From Desulfobaculum sp044987625 (GTDB lineage Bacteria > Desulfobacterota > Desulfovibrionia > Desulfovibrionales > Desulfovibrionaceae), in the NCBI RefSeq assembly GCF_044987625.1, contig NZ_JBJDSB010000001.1:1178001-1242000 (forward strand): DNA of 64,000 bases. Direction: 5' to 3'. This document shows, one piece after another, positions 25,144-32,679 of the stretch; the stretch's first letter is position 1; every line of letters starts with the position of its first letter. The notes beneath the pieces are model-generated. The model searched no databases, had not been told where the DNA came from, and was given only the letters and a program-made list of their open reading frames with translations. The translations under genes and the position numbers were made by a program.

Positions 25144-26337
25144 ATGACAAACATCCGACTGAAAAAAGGCAGGGAGAAATCCCTGCTACGCTGGCACCCC
25201 TGGGTCTTCTCCGGGGCAATAAAGACAATCGACGGCCATCCCGCTCCCGGTGAGACCGTTCGCGTCGAATCCCAAAACGGCGACTTTCTTGGCTACGGCT
25301 CATGGTCGCCCAAATCGCAAATCCAAATCCGCATCCTCAGCTTCACGGAATCCGACACCATCGACGACGCGTTCTTTCATGAGCGCCTCAAGGCCGCAGC
25401 CGCCCTGCGCCGCGAGCCGGGGTCCGATATTCCAGAACGCGCCTGCCGCATCGTCAACGCGGAAAGCGACGGCCTGCCCGGCGTCATCATTGACCGCTAC
25501 GGCGACTTTGCCGTGTGTCAGTTTCTCACCACGGGCGCGGAATACTGGAAGCACAGCATTGCCGCATCCCTTATGGACATTCTGCCCGGCCTGCAGGGCG
25601 TGTACGAACGCTCCGACGCCGACGTGCGCGGCAGCAAGGAAGGCCTCAAGGGCGACTCCGGCGTACTCACCGGCGAAGAGCCGCCAGAGTTGGTGGAGAT
25701 CGATGAGCTGGGCGTCAAGTTCCTTGTGGACGTGCGCCACGGGCACAAGACGGGCTTCTACCTCGACCAGCGCGAAAACCGCCGCCTTGTGGGCGCCCAC
25801 AGCGCCGGGCGCGACGTGCTGAACTGTTTCTGCTTTACCGGCGGATTCGGAGTGTGGGCCCTTGCCGGTGGCGCAAAAAGCGTCATCAACATCGACACCT
25901 CCGGTGCTGCGCTGGATATGGCGCGCCGCAATACCGAGGTGAACGGCCTCAATATGGACAAAGCCGAATTCATGGAAGCCGACGTCTTCAAAGCACTACG
26001 CCGCTTCCGCAAGGAAGGCCGCACCTTCGACGTCATCGTGCTCGATCCGCCCAAATTCGTGGACTCGCGCCGCTCCCTGAAGCAGGCCTGCCGTGGCTAC
26101 AAGGACATCAACCTGATTGCCTTCCACCTGCTGCGCCCCGGTGGCACCCTGTTCACCTACTCCTGCTCCGGACTCATGGAGTCGGACCTGTTCCAGAAAA
26201 TCGTTGCCGGCGCCGCCCTCGATGCAGGTCGCAAAGCGCAAATCATCCGCCGCATCGGCCAGGCTCCCGACCATCCCGCGGCTCTGAGCTTCCCGGAAAG
26301 CCGCTACCTCAAGGGCTTCACCGTCCGCGTCGAGTAG
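25144..26337 (+). CDS. rlmI: 23S rRNA (cytosine-C5) methyltransferase, RlmI family
   Basis: 397 residues, the usual family length. An N-terminal PUA domain (WHPWVFSGAI), a middle domain (GLPGVIIDRYGD), then the Rossmann methyltransferase with CFCFTGGFGVWA and the catalytic VLDPPKF and YSCSG motifs (second Cys the nucleophile). Methylates C1962 of 23S rRNA in E. coli. The ATG at 25144 is chosen because upstream codons in frame look non-coding and overlap site C. Confidence 0.92.
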   Translation: MTNIRLKKGREKSLLRWHPWVFSGAIKTIDGHPAPGETVRVESQNGDFLGYGSWSPKSQIQIRILSFTESDTIDDAFFHERLKAAAALRREPGSDIPERACRIVNAESDGLPGVIIDRYGDFAVCQFLTTGAEYWKHSIAASLMDILPGLQGVYERSDADVRGSKEGLKGDSGVLTGEEPPELVEIDELGVKFLVDVRHGHKTGFYLDQRENRRLVGAHSAGRDVLNCFCFTGGFGVWALAGGAKSVINIDTSGAALDMARRNTEVNGLNMDKAEFMEADVFKALRRFRKEGRTFDVIVLDPPKFVDSRRSLKQACRGYKDINLIAFHLLRPGGTLFTYSCSGLMESDLFQKIVAGAALDAGRKAQIIRRIGQAPDHPAALSFPESRYLKGFTVRVE

Positions 26338-26362
26338 CCCCGCTCCGGCCATACGCACCACC

Positions 26363-26396
26363 AATACCCCCGGTTCAGCTGGAACCGGGGGTATTT
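26363..26396 (+). terminator. rlmI terminator
   Basis: AATACCCCCGGTTC / GGAACCGGGGGTATT with a 4-base loop, then TTT. It lies 26 bp beyond the rlmI stop. Confidence 0.9.
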
Positions 26397-26504
26397 TATG
26401 TTCTCAAGCCCAAGCGGACCCTACACAGCCTCGCCCTCACCCAGAACGCCTCGCAGAGAGCTTATAGCGGCCCATGACTCGGAAGGATGTATAGTAGCTT
26501 TGTA

Positions 26505-26580
26505 CACCCCGGAACATGGGTAACAGTTCTGCCTGGGAACAGAGGGAACAGGTTCTGGCGGTACAGGTTACCTCCTAGGG
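26505..26580. other. GAACA-rich fragment, possible mobile-element remnant
   Basis: GAACA occurs at 26512, 26537 and 26546 among TGGGTAACAG and GGTTCTGG words. The last two are 9 bp apart, as in the boxes at sites A and C. No intact transposase frame surrounds it. It may be a decayed insertion sequence end or part of the TGTTC/GAACA regulatory family. Confidence 0.3.
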
Positions 26581-26765
26581 CCGCCCTCCCCCCTGCTCAC
26601 ACCAGAAACGAAGCCGCGACATCTGCCCCGCCACCGGCTCCCTCTTTTCGCTCCACACCCACAACCCAACACGCAACTCCGCCCCCGCACCAACCACAGA
26701 CGCCATCTTTCCCCAGAACCAAGCCCACACGCCTTGGAGTCCCTGTAGCCAGCAGTTGTTCCCAA

Positions 26766-26814
26766 TGTTCATTACCTTACTATATCTTTGAAATACTTCA
26801 GTATTTTATGAACA
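26766..26814. promoter_or_regulatory. Bipartite element TGTTC-N39-GAACA, site E
   Basis: TGTTC at 26766 and GAACA at 26810, exact 44-bp register, very AT-rich core ending TATTTTAT. The closest relative is site F (both read TATTTTATGAACA). It lies 150 bp upstream of tRNA-Leu(GAG). Confidence 0.55.
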
Positions 26815-26895
26815 TACTCAACGACACGCGTCTCAAACCTCCAAAACCCGCCACTCCCCACACCCACTTTTTTTACCCAAGACGGAAAAAGACAC

Positions 26896-26924
26896 TTGCC
26901 AGCCACCAGAAAATACGGCATACA
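26896..26924 (+). promoter_or_regulatory. tRNA-Leu(GAG) promoter
   Basis: TTGCCA, 17 bp, CATACA, ending 36 bp before the tRNA. The other tRNA promoters in this window have the same form. Confidence 0.6.
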
Positions 26925-26960
26925 CCCGTTCTCCGGGCGGATAACGCCGCCCCCCCCCGT

Positions 26961-27047
26961 GCCGAAGTGGTGGAATTGGTAGACACGCTATCTTGAGGGG
27001 GTAGTGGCCGAAAGGCCGTGGGAGTTCGAGTCTCCCCTTCGGCACCA
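26961..27047 (+). tRNA. tRNA-Leu (anticodon GAG)
   Basis: 87 nt with encoded CCA. The acceptor GCCGAAG pairs with CTTCGGC. The anticodon stem CTATC/GGTAG encloses loop TTGAGGG, giving GAG (reads CUC/CUU). A long variable arm GGCCGAAAGGCC and the GTTCGAG T-loop are typical of class II tRNA-Leu. A terminator follows. Confidence 0.95.
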
Positions 27048-27060
27048 TATGAAAGCAGAA

Positions 27061-27092
27061 AGGGCTTCAACCAACAGGTTGAAGCCCTTTTT
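27061..27092 (+). terminator. Terminator after tRNA-Leu(GAG)
   Basis: AGGGCTTCAACC / GGTTGAAGCCCT with a 4-base loop, then a T-run. Confidence 0.9.
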
Positions 27093-27148
27093 CTTTTTTG
27101 TTCTGAAGCGAACGCTTCATTCAGTGTGATTCACTCTCATACTCTCGT

Positions 27149-28969
27149 CTATTCGCCAAACACACGTACGAAATTCTTCCCATCAACAGACACATACAGT
27201 CCAACCACATCGGCGACTCCTGGAATATTAACGGGAACAGTCCACGCTCCGGTCTCCTTATCGCTCCACTCGCTACGTGAAAACACATGAGGGACGCATG
27301 CAAACCGTTCTAGCACCCCCAAACTCAGATAATTTTTTTGCAAAACAGCATTATTCATTATCGATACTAGCCCCTCGGGCACGGGACGATATGCAGCATT
27401 CTGAGTTAAGGTAAGAACTGTCAGTTCCTGAACCAAAGAATTGGGATAAAGGACCAGCCAATCGTACATAAACGTCTCGTTTGACCCTGCCTGAAATTTC
27501 GGAACAAAGAAAGCAGAGGCATTAATGCGTGGTAAGACGACCTGCTCACCTCGCTCCACATTTGATTCAACCAACTTAACCTTGGGTAGCTCAGACCGAA
27601 CACTTTTTAGATTATACGTTTTGCAAATATCCTTTGCGGGCCAAGTTGAAGCACTCCTCGGGATACCATCACCAAAGCTCGCCGGATAGACAATATCTGA
27701 CAACGCCGAAACCTGAACGTCCCTGCCTTCAGAAGAAGAAAGTATTTCATACCTTCGACTTTGTTCAACTCCGTATAGCCCAGTTCTCCCGGAAAAAACA
27801 TTCATCGCTGTTGTTTGAAAGTTAGGAGACATAAGAAAACAAATCAAAATCAACGCACACGGAATGTCTACTGGGATTTTACTTATCATTACCTTTGACC
27901 CTTTAAGCAGTATTAAAAAAGTCCATAGCAAAAGATAAGAGACTAACAGTGCCACATTTGCTGAAAGTTTTGATTTTTCTCCAATTGTTATATCACTTAA
28001 CGCGTGCAAAAAAACAATTGAAAGAGTCAGAGACATAATTGAAATAACGGCCAAAACAAAAGATGGCATTTTTTTAACTGTGATATCTCGACACATCGTT
28101 TTCATTATAAAAACACCAATCAACAAAATGACAAGTATATTCAAGCAGTCGAACGCCCAGAACCCATAAGAAATCCAATCAGAAAACAAGTTTCCTAAAT
28201 TCTCAAAAATATCCTCAATTCCAACTGAGCGCTTAGTTTGACGTCTAAAGTTACCTCGTGCGCAGAATGACAACAAGAAGAAGAATACAATCCATTTGAA
28301 GACCAGGAAAAACACCTTTTTCTTTTCTCTTTTAACATACAGAGCAAAAAACAAAGATATTACAGAGATCAAAAGGACTGCTAAACCAGAATGTTCATAC
28401 GACCCAATCGCCAGAGCCCCAGATGACACGGACAATATAACATCTTTGCTTGTCCAATGAGACAAATTCCACAGCCGCAATTGAGACCAAATGAAGGTCA
28501 GAACAAAACCGCTTCCTATCCCTATACCTAAAGAATCCGTAGCCAGATAATAGACTTTATCCAGCGCCATATGACTCGTTAACAAAGCCGAAAGGCAGAG
28601 TATTGAACCAAGGAGCGAGAGCAACTTGTCTTTCCTACATGACAACTCATTCAATATCCCAAAGAAGGACACAAAATAGATTAATAGTACCCCCATCGTT
28701 ATCGAAAAGTATCCGACACTAGTCAAAACACCTTTTGCAAAGAACGTTACAAAAAAATGATGTGTAAAGCGTCCACTCCACACCCACCAACTCCACCCCA
28801 TACGCTCAATTGCTTTGTATATATCAAAAATATATCTCGCTTGATGGGCTCTCTCAAAGTCATCCCAATAAGGGAATGAAAAATATGCTGAAAATATAAA
28901 TGGGAAAATAATTAGCATACCAACTAAACACCACAGCAAATAACGAATAATACGGACTGTGTTACTCAT
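27149..28969 (-). CDS. Multi-pass membrane protein, GT-C/DUF6056-like, paralog 1
   Basis: 606 residues with about ten membrane helices across the first ~400 residues and a soluble C-terminal part. The N-terminal loop SFPYWDDFERA, with an acidic pair after the first helix, resembles the acidic motif of GT-C lipid-linked glycosyltransferases and DUF6056 proteins. It is a close paralog of the next gene upstream (shared WSWWVWSGRFTHHF, ARGNFRRQTKRSV, LHALSDITIGEKSKL). Base composition is clearly more AT-rich than the rest of the window, suggesting transfer. Probably adds sugars to surface polysaccharide; substrate unknown. Confidence 0.7.
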   Translation of the reverse strand: MSNTVRIIRYLLWCLVGMLIIFPFIFSAYFSFPYWDDFERAHQARYIFDIYKAIERMGWSWWVWSGRFTHHFFVTFFAKGVLTSVGYFSITMGVLLIYFVSFFGILNELSCRKDKLLSLLGSILCLSALLTSHMALDKVYYLATDSLGIGIGSGFVLTFIWSQLRLWNLSHWTSKDVILSVSSGALAIGSYEHSGLAVLLISVISLFFALYVKREKKKVFFLVFKWIVFFFLLSFCARGNFRRQTKRSVGIEDIFENLGNLFSDWISYGFWAFDCLNILVILLIGVFIMKTMCRDITVKKMPSFVLAVISIMSLTLSIVFLHALSDITIGEKSKLSANVALLVSYLLLWTFLILLKGSKVMISKIPVDIPCALILICFLMSPNFQTTAMNVFSGRTGLYGVEQSRRYEILSSSEGRDVQVSALSDIVYPASFGDGIPRSASTWPAKDICKTYNLKSVRSELPKVKLVESNVERGEQVVLPRINASAFFVPKFQAGSNETFMYDWLVLYPNSLVQELTVLTLTQNAAYRPVPEGLVSIMNNAVLQKNYLSLGVLERFACVPHVFSRSEWSDKETGAWTVPVNIPGVADVVGLYVSVDGKNFVRVFGE

Positions 28970-28974
28970 TTTAA

Positions 28975-30774
28975 TTACCTGTATAATATTTTATTAAATG
29001 TTACGCCATCACGAGAAACATAGACACCCACAACATCCGCAGCGCCCGGAACATTAACAGGCACAACCCATGCCCCAGAGGTTTCGTCCTGCCAACTCGT
29101 CCCCGTAAATGTCCGGCGCACACCAGCCAACTGTTCAATGCCACCCATTTCAAAACTGTCTTTTGCAAGGACGACGTCGTTCATTATATTTGTAAGCCAC
29201 TCTGGAACGGGGCGATCCTCTGTATTCTTTGTTACGGTAAAAACAGACAGAGTCTGGATAGGTGTCTCCGGCTTAAATACAAGCCAATCAAACAGATACG
29301 ATTCATTGGGACCAGCTTGTACACGTGGAACATATTCGACGTACTGAGCTTCCTCCAGAGGCTTGCTCGCGATCTGCTCGAGCACTTTTTCCTTTTGAGG
29401 CTGAACAGACTGTAAGCCCTTGAGTCCATACATCTTTCGGATTTGTTTGTTCGGCCATTGCGACGCATGAGAAGGAATTGGATCGCCAAAGCTTGTGGCG
29501 GGATATGCTGTCGTAAACAAAGGGCACACTGAAACGCTCTCCCCCTGATGGGCCAACAACACGTCAAACCGTCTTGCCTGTTCTGCCCCAAAGAGAGCCG
29601 TCGTTCCGGACACGGCATCAATCCATGTTCTCTGCATATTTGGGCTTAAAACCAAAATAAGGACAACAAGAGCAAGGGCTCCCCCTTTCGAGAGCCAACC
29701 CAAGTATTTCTGAAGCGACTCGCGGCACCCCAAGGCAACGCCAACCATAACGTACGCACTAAGGAGCCCAACGCTTGCTGGCAGTTTTGAGGCCTCGCCA
29801 ATCGTAACGTCGCTCATGGCATGAACAAGAACAATCGCTCCTGACACACCAATAAAGACAACAAGGCCGCCACCCAACACCCAAATCAGAGACCACCGCC
29901 TCTGGAATGACTGCCCCCACGTCGCGGGACAGATGCGAGCCAAAAGTACCGCCATGACGGGAAACACACTGCCAAACCCAATGAATGAATACTTAAACCA
30001 ATCAATCCCTGCATGCTGTACATTGACAAGCATCTCCTCAAAACTCACGGAACGCTTTGTCTGCCTGCGAAAATTACCTCGGGCGAGAAACGACAACAGG
30101 AAGAAGAAGAGAATCCACTTCGCAATCTTCCAAAACACGGCCTTGTGCTTATGGTCATACGCAAAAGCTAGCGCTGCTCCTGTACATCCGGTGATAAATA
30201 TAGCGACAGCAGCATGCTCATAGCATCCAATCCCAATACCTCCAGATGCTACTGCGAACACAACATCACGCTTTTCTACATGAGGACAAAACCAAATTCT
30301 TGTCAGACTCCAAATAAAAATCAGCACAATCCCATTACCGATGCCAAGGCCCAACGCATCTGTAACCAGATAATACGTCGCATTAAGATTCTCGTGCCCG
30401 GCAAAGAAGGTCAGCATTCCCACTAAAGCAAGTACGAACGGCGTGGAATACTCTCGCCTTCCCGTCAACTCTCGGAATATTCCAAACATCCCAAGAAAAT
30501 AGACACCCATCACTCCAAGGCAGACAGCAGCATATCCAAGGCGAGACCACACCGCATCGCCAAAGAAGATTACCAAAAAGTGGTGCGTGTAACGCCCGCT
30601 CCACACCCACCACGACCAGCCCATACTTTCGACAGCTTTATATACGTCGAAAAGATAGCGGGCTGTATTGGCTCTATCGAAATCATCCCCACCCGGGAAT
30701 GTAAAAAAAGCTGAATAAACAAATGGTAAAACAAGGACGCCAAAAGGAAGGCACCACTTCCAGCTCAGTCTCAT
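28975..30774 (-). CDS. Multi-pass membrane protein, GT-C/DUF6056-like, paralog 2
   Basis: 599 residues, same architecture as its downstream paralog: a first helix followed by TFPGGDDFDRA, ARGNFRRQTKRSVSFEE after the middle helices, VHAMSDVTIGEASKLPASV, and a soluble C-terminal region ending in VPVNVPGAADVVGVYVSRDG. It is 5 bp upstream of paralog 1, so one transcript. Composition is less AT-rich than paralog 1, so the two have diverged or were acquired separately. The function as a surface glycosyltransferase is inferred from topology only. Confidence 0.7.
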   Translation of the reverse strand: MRLSWKWCLPFGVLVLPFVYSAFFTFPGGDDFDRANTARYLFDVYKAVESMGWSWWVWSGRYTHHFLVIFFGDAVWSRLGYAAVCLGVMGVYFLGMFGIFRELTGRREYSTPFVLALVGMLTFFAGHENLNATYYLVTDALGLGIGNGIVLIFIWSLTRIWFCPHVEKRDVVFAVASGGIGIGCYEHAAVAIFITGCTGAALAFAYDHKHKAVFWKIAKWILFFFLLSFLARGNFRRQTKRSVSFEEMLVNVQHAGIDWFKYSFIGFGSVFPVMAVLLARICPATWGQSFQRRWSLIWVLGGGLVVFIGVSGAIVLVHAMSDVTIGEASKLPASVGLLSAYVMVGVALGCRESLQKYLGWLSKGGALALVVLILVLSPNMQRTWIDAVSGTTALFGAEQARRFDVLLAHQGESVSVCPLFTTAYPATSFGDPIPSHASQWPNKQIRKMYGLKGLQSVQPQKEKVLEQIASKPLEEAQYVEYVPRVQAGPNESYLFDWLVFKPETPIQTLSVFTVTKNTEDRPVPEWLTNIMNDVVLAKDSFEMGGIEQLAGVRRTFTGTSWQDETSGAWVVPVNVPGAADVVGVYVSRDGVTFNKILYR

Positions 30775-30926
30775 AACTATCCCATGAAATTGTTATTGTT
30801 CTTGCACCGTATTTTAACGCCCTTTTTCAAAAAGAGCTTTCAGCCCATACACTGCTCCCATACGCCCTGTCTATTTTCAATCAACAGCCAGATATCACCA
30901 CAGACCACACCGCACCCTGTTCCTTT

Positions 30927-30975
30927 TGTTCACATCTTATTTAGTCAGCTGTAATTATTCATTATTTTATGAACA
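30927..30975. promoter_or_regulatory. Bipartite element TGTTC-N39-GAACA, site F
   Basis: TGTTC at 30927 and GAACA at 30971, exact 44-bp register, AT-rich core ending ATTATTTTAT as in site E. It lies between the divergent paralog 2 gene and the 146-residue gene; the rest of this 307-bp gap shows nothing else. Confidence 0.55.
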
Positions 30976-31081
30976 AACAAACCTCCACCTCATCCCCACG
31001 CTTGCAGGGGCCGTGCTGCGCGTGTATGCCTGCTGGTGACGGTTTTAGCCCTGTATGTCTCACTATACGAGGAGTTGCCAT

Positions 31082-31522
31082 ATGGATGAGAGCACGAAAA
31101 GCTACGAAGAGAGCATTGCTTCCGATATTTTCAATATGATTCAGTCCGCTAAAGAAAGCGGGTTGGACGTTGATGATGGGTTTCAGAATGAGCCGTTTTC
31201 TACCTCGGCCATTACTGTTCGCTACCTCTTCTACCCCAAACAGCATTTGCTCCAGATTCCTGGCATGCCCCAGAGCCTGCGGAGCAAGATTCAGACGGCC
31301 AATATTCTTGCGCAGGTTGAGGTTGATAAGAAAATCGCCGGAATTCACCTGATTTGGGCTTCCCCAAAGCGCTTTGCCGATATTACCTCCGAGCAGGACG
31401 CCCTGGCGTGTATCGACTCCAAAGGGTTGACCGCCTACAAAGACCACGTCGCCCAGGCCCTGCGCGATGACCTCGCCAAAGCAACCGCCGCAGCAGAAGC
31501 CGCGTCAAACACCAAACAGTAG
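31082..31522 (+). CDS. Hypothetical cytoplasmic protein
   Basis: 146 residues with no signal peptide or membrane helix. Acidic N terminus (MDESTKSYEESIASD), a mixed alpha/beta middle, and an Ala-rich helical C terminus. No family recognised. The ATG at 31082 follows a clear GAGGAG site; an upstream ATG at 31055 in frame has none. Bipartite site F is about 110 bp upstream. Confidence 0.65.
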   Translation: MDESTKSYEESIASDIFNMIQSAKESGLDVDDGFQNEPFSTSAITVRYLFYPKQHLLQIPGMPQSLRSKIQTANILAQVEVDKKIAGIHLIWASPKRFADITSEQDALACIDSKGLTAYKDHVAQALRDDLAKATAAAEAASNTKQ

Positions 31523-31582
31523 CCAAACGCCCGCAGCAAACGGTCATTCGGCAATTTTTTTGAAAATATGGCCAATTTGGAC

Positions 31583-31611
31583 TTGCCAAAGTCCGGCCAG
31601 CAAGTTTATAC
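31583..31611 (+). promoter_or_regulatory. tRNA-Leu(CAG) promoter
   Basis: TTGCCA, exactly 17 bp, TTATAC, ending 13 bp before the tRNA. Confidence 0.65.
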
Positions 31612-31624
31612 AGCCTTCTCCCGT

Positions 31625-31711
31625 GCCGAAGTGGTGGAATTGGTAGACACGCTAGGTTCAGGGTCTAGTGAGCGTTCGCTCGTGGGAGTTCGACTCTCCC
31701 CTTCGGCACCA
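31625..31711 (+). tRNA. tRNA-Leu (anticodon CAG), copy 1
   Basis: 87 nt with CCA. Stem CTAGG/TCTAG encloses loop TTCAGGG, anticodon CAG. Long variable arm GAGCGTTCGCTC. Identical in sequence to the inverted copy at 35270-35356. Confidence 0.95.
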
Positions 31712-31725
31712 CCTTTTGGTGCTTC

Positions 31726-31757
31726 AGGCTTCGGTTCCACCCCGAAGCCTTTTTTTT
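31726..31757 (+). terminator. Terminator after tRNA-Leu(CAG) copy 1
   Basis: AGGCTTCGG / CCGAAGCCT followed by a T-run. The third copy of the dyad repeat starts at the end of this T-run. Confidence 0.85.
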
Positions 31758-32060
31758 GCTCCGCAGGCTTTAGGTCTTAGATCGTTCGGCCTAAAAGGAC
31801 GAAGGGACATAGAAATAAAAAGAGCCTCCGGCGGCTCAAGGGTGTGACACCCTTGAGAATCCCCAGGATTTTCGGGCGGAAGCCGCCCGAAAATAGCCTC
31901 CCTCACACAGGGATTCTCACCGCCCTCGCCACAGCACTCAGCCCCCCAATAAATTCTCCAAACGCAAGAGCCCCACAGGGGTCCCAAGCAGCCCCATCTA
32001 CGCGCACCCGTCATGACCGCTCTCGGGATTCTCAAGGGCGGAGTCCTTGAGCCATCGGAG
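31758..32060. repeat. Intergenic dyad repeat, copy 3 of 3
   Basis: Same GCTCCGCAGGCTT start after a T-tract, the GAGCCTCCGGCGG left arm with CAAGGGTGTGACACCCTTG, and a shortened TTTTCGGGCGG hairpin. The right arm GGGATTCTCAAGGGCGG is more diverged and the element is ~60 bp shorter than copies 1 and 2. Confidence 0.75.
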
Positions 32061-32257
32061 ATAAAATCTTCCGACCGCGTTCCCTCCACGCCATAGCCCC
32101 TTCTCACCCCAAGGCCTCCCGCCGCCTTGCAGCACAGCACCATTTTTTCAACCACGATTTCTTGTGCCCTTTTTCAGGAGTGTGATAGCGTTACGCAAAC
32201 AGTATCCATACTGCACATGGCATCAAACGCACTCTGCCCCGGTGAAGGAGGACTGCA

Positions 32258-32662
32258 ATGCCTGACCTGCGCATCTGGAGTGACAGGCAACTTGCTCGCC
32301 TGAAAGAGGACATGGACCGCCTCTTCGAGAGTTTCTGCACGGACCTTGGCATCCCGGACATCTCCTGCTTGCATGATGACGGAATGGTTATGCGCAAGAG
32401 CCCGGAACGGCTGCTGATAACCTTGCCCCTGCCGGGGTTTTCCATTGAGGACATTGACATCACGCTGACGGGCACGCTGCTTGGCATCTCTGCGCACAAG
32501 CACACCGGCCAGCACACGACCACGACGCATCGCAAGATGCGCCTGCCGTACGAGGTGGACACCGAGGCGGTAAACGCGTCCTTTGTAGACGGCGTTTTAA
32601 CCGTAACCCTTGTCCGCCGCACTCCGGACACAGCCAAACGCATCACCATTTCCGATTCCTAA
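32258..32662 (+). CDS. Small heat shock protein, Hsp20/alpha-crystallin family
   Basis: 134 residues. The alpha-crystallin domain occupies about residues 42-130 (ERLLITLPLPGFSIEDIDI near its start, VNASFVDGVLTVTL near its end, matching the conserved A-x-x-x-n-G-v-L). Holds unfolded proteins for refolding. Strong AAGGAGG site before the ATG. 17 bp upstream of the Lon-family gene, so a chaperone-protease operon. Confidence 0.9.
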   Translation: MPDLRIWSDRQLARLKEDMDRLFESFCTDLGIPDISCLHDDGMVMRKSPERLLITLPLPGFSIEDIDITLTGTLLGISAHKHTGQHTTTTHRKMRLPYEVDTEAVNASFVDGVLTVTLVRRTPDTAKRITISDS

Positions 32663-32679
32663 CCGCCACGGAGGTTCGC

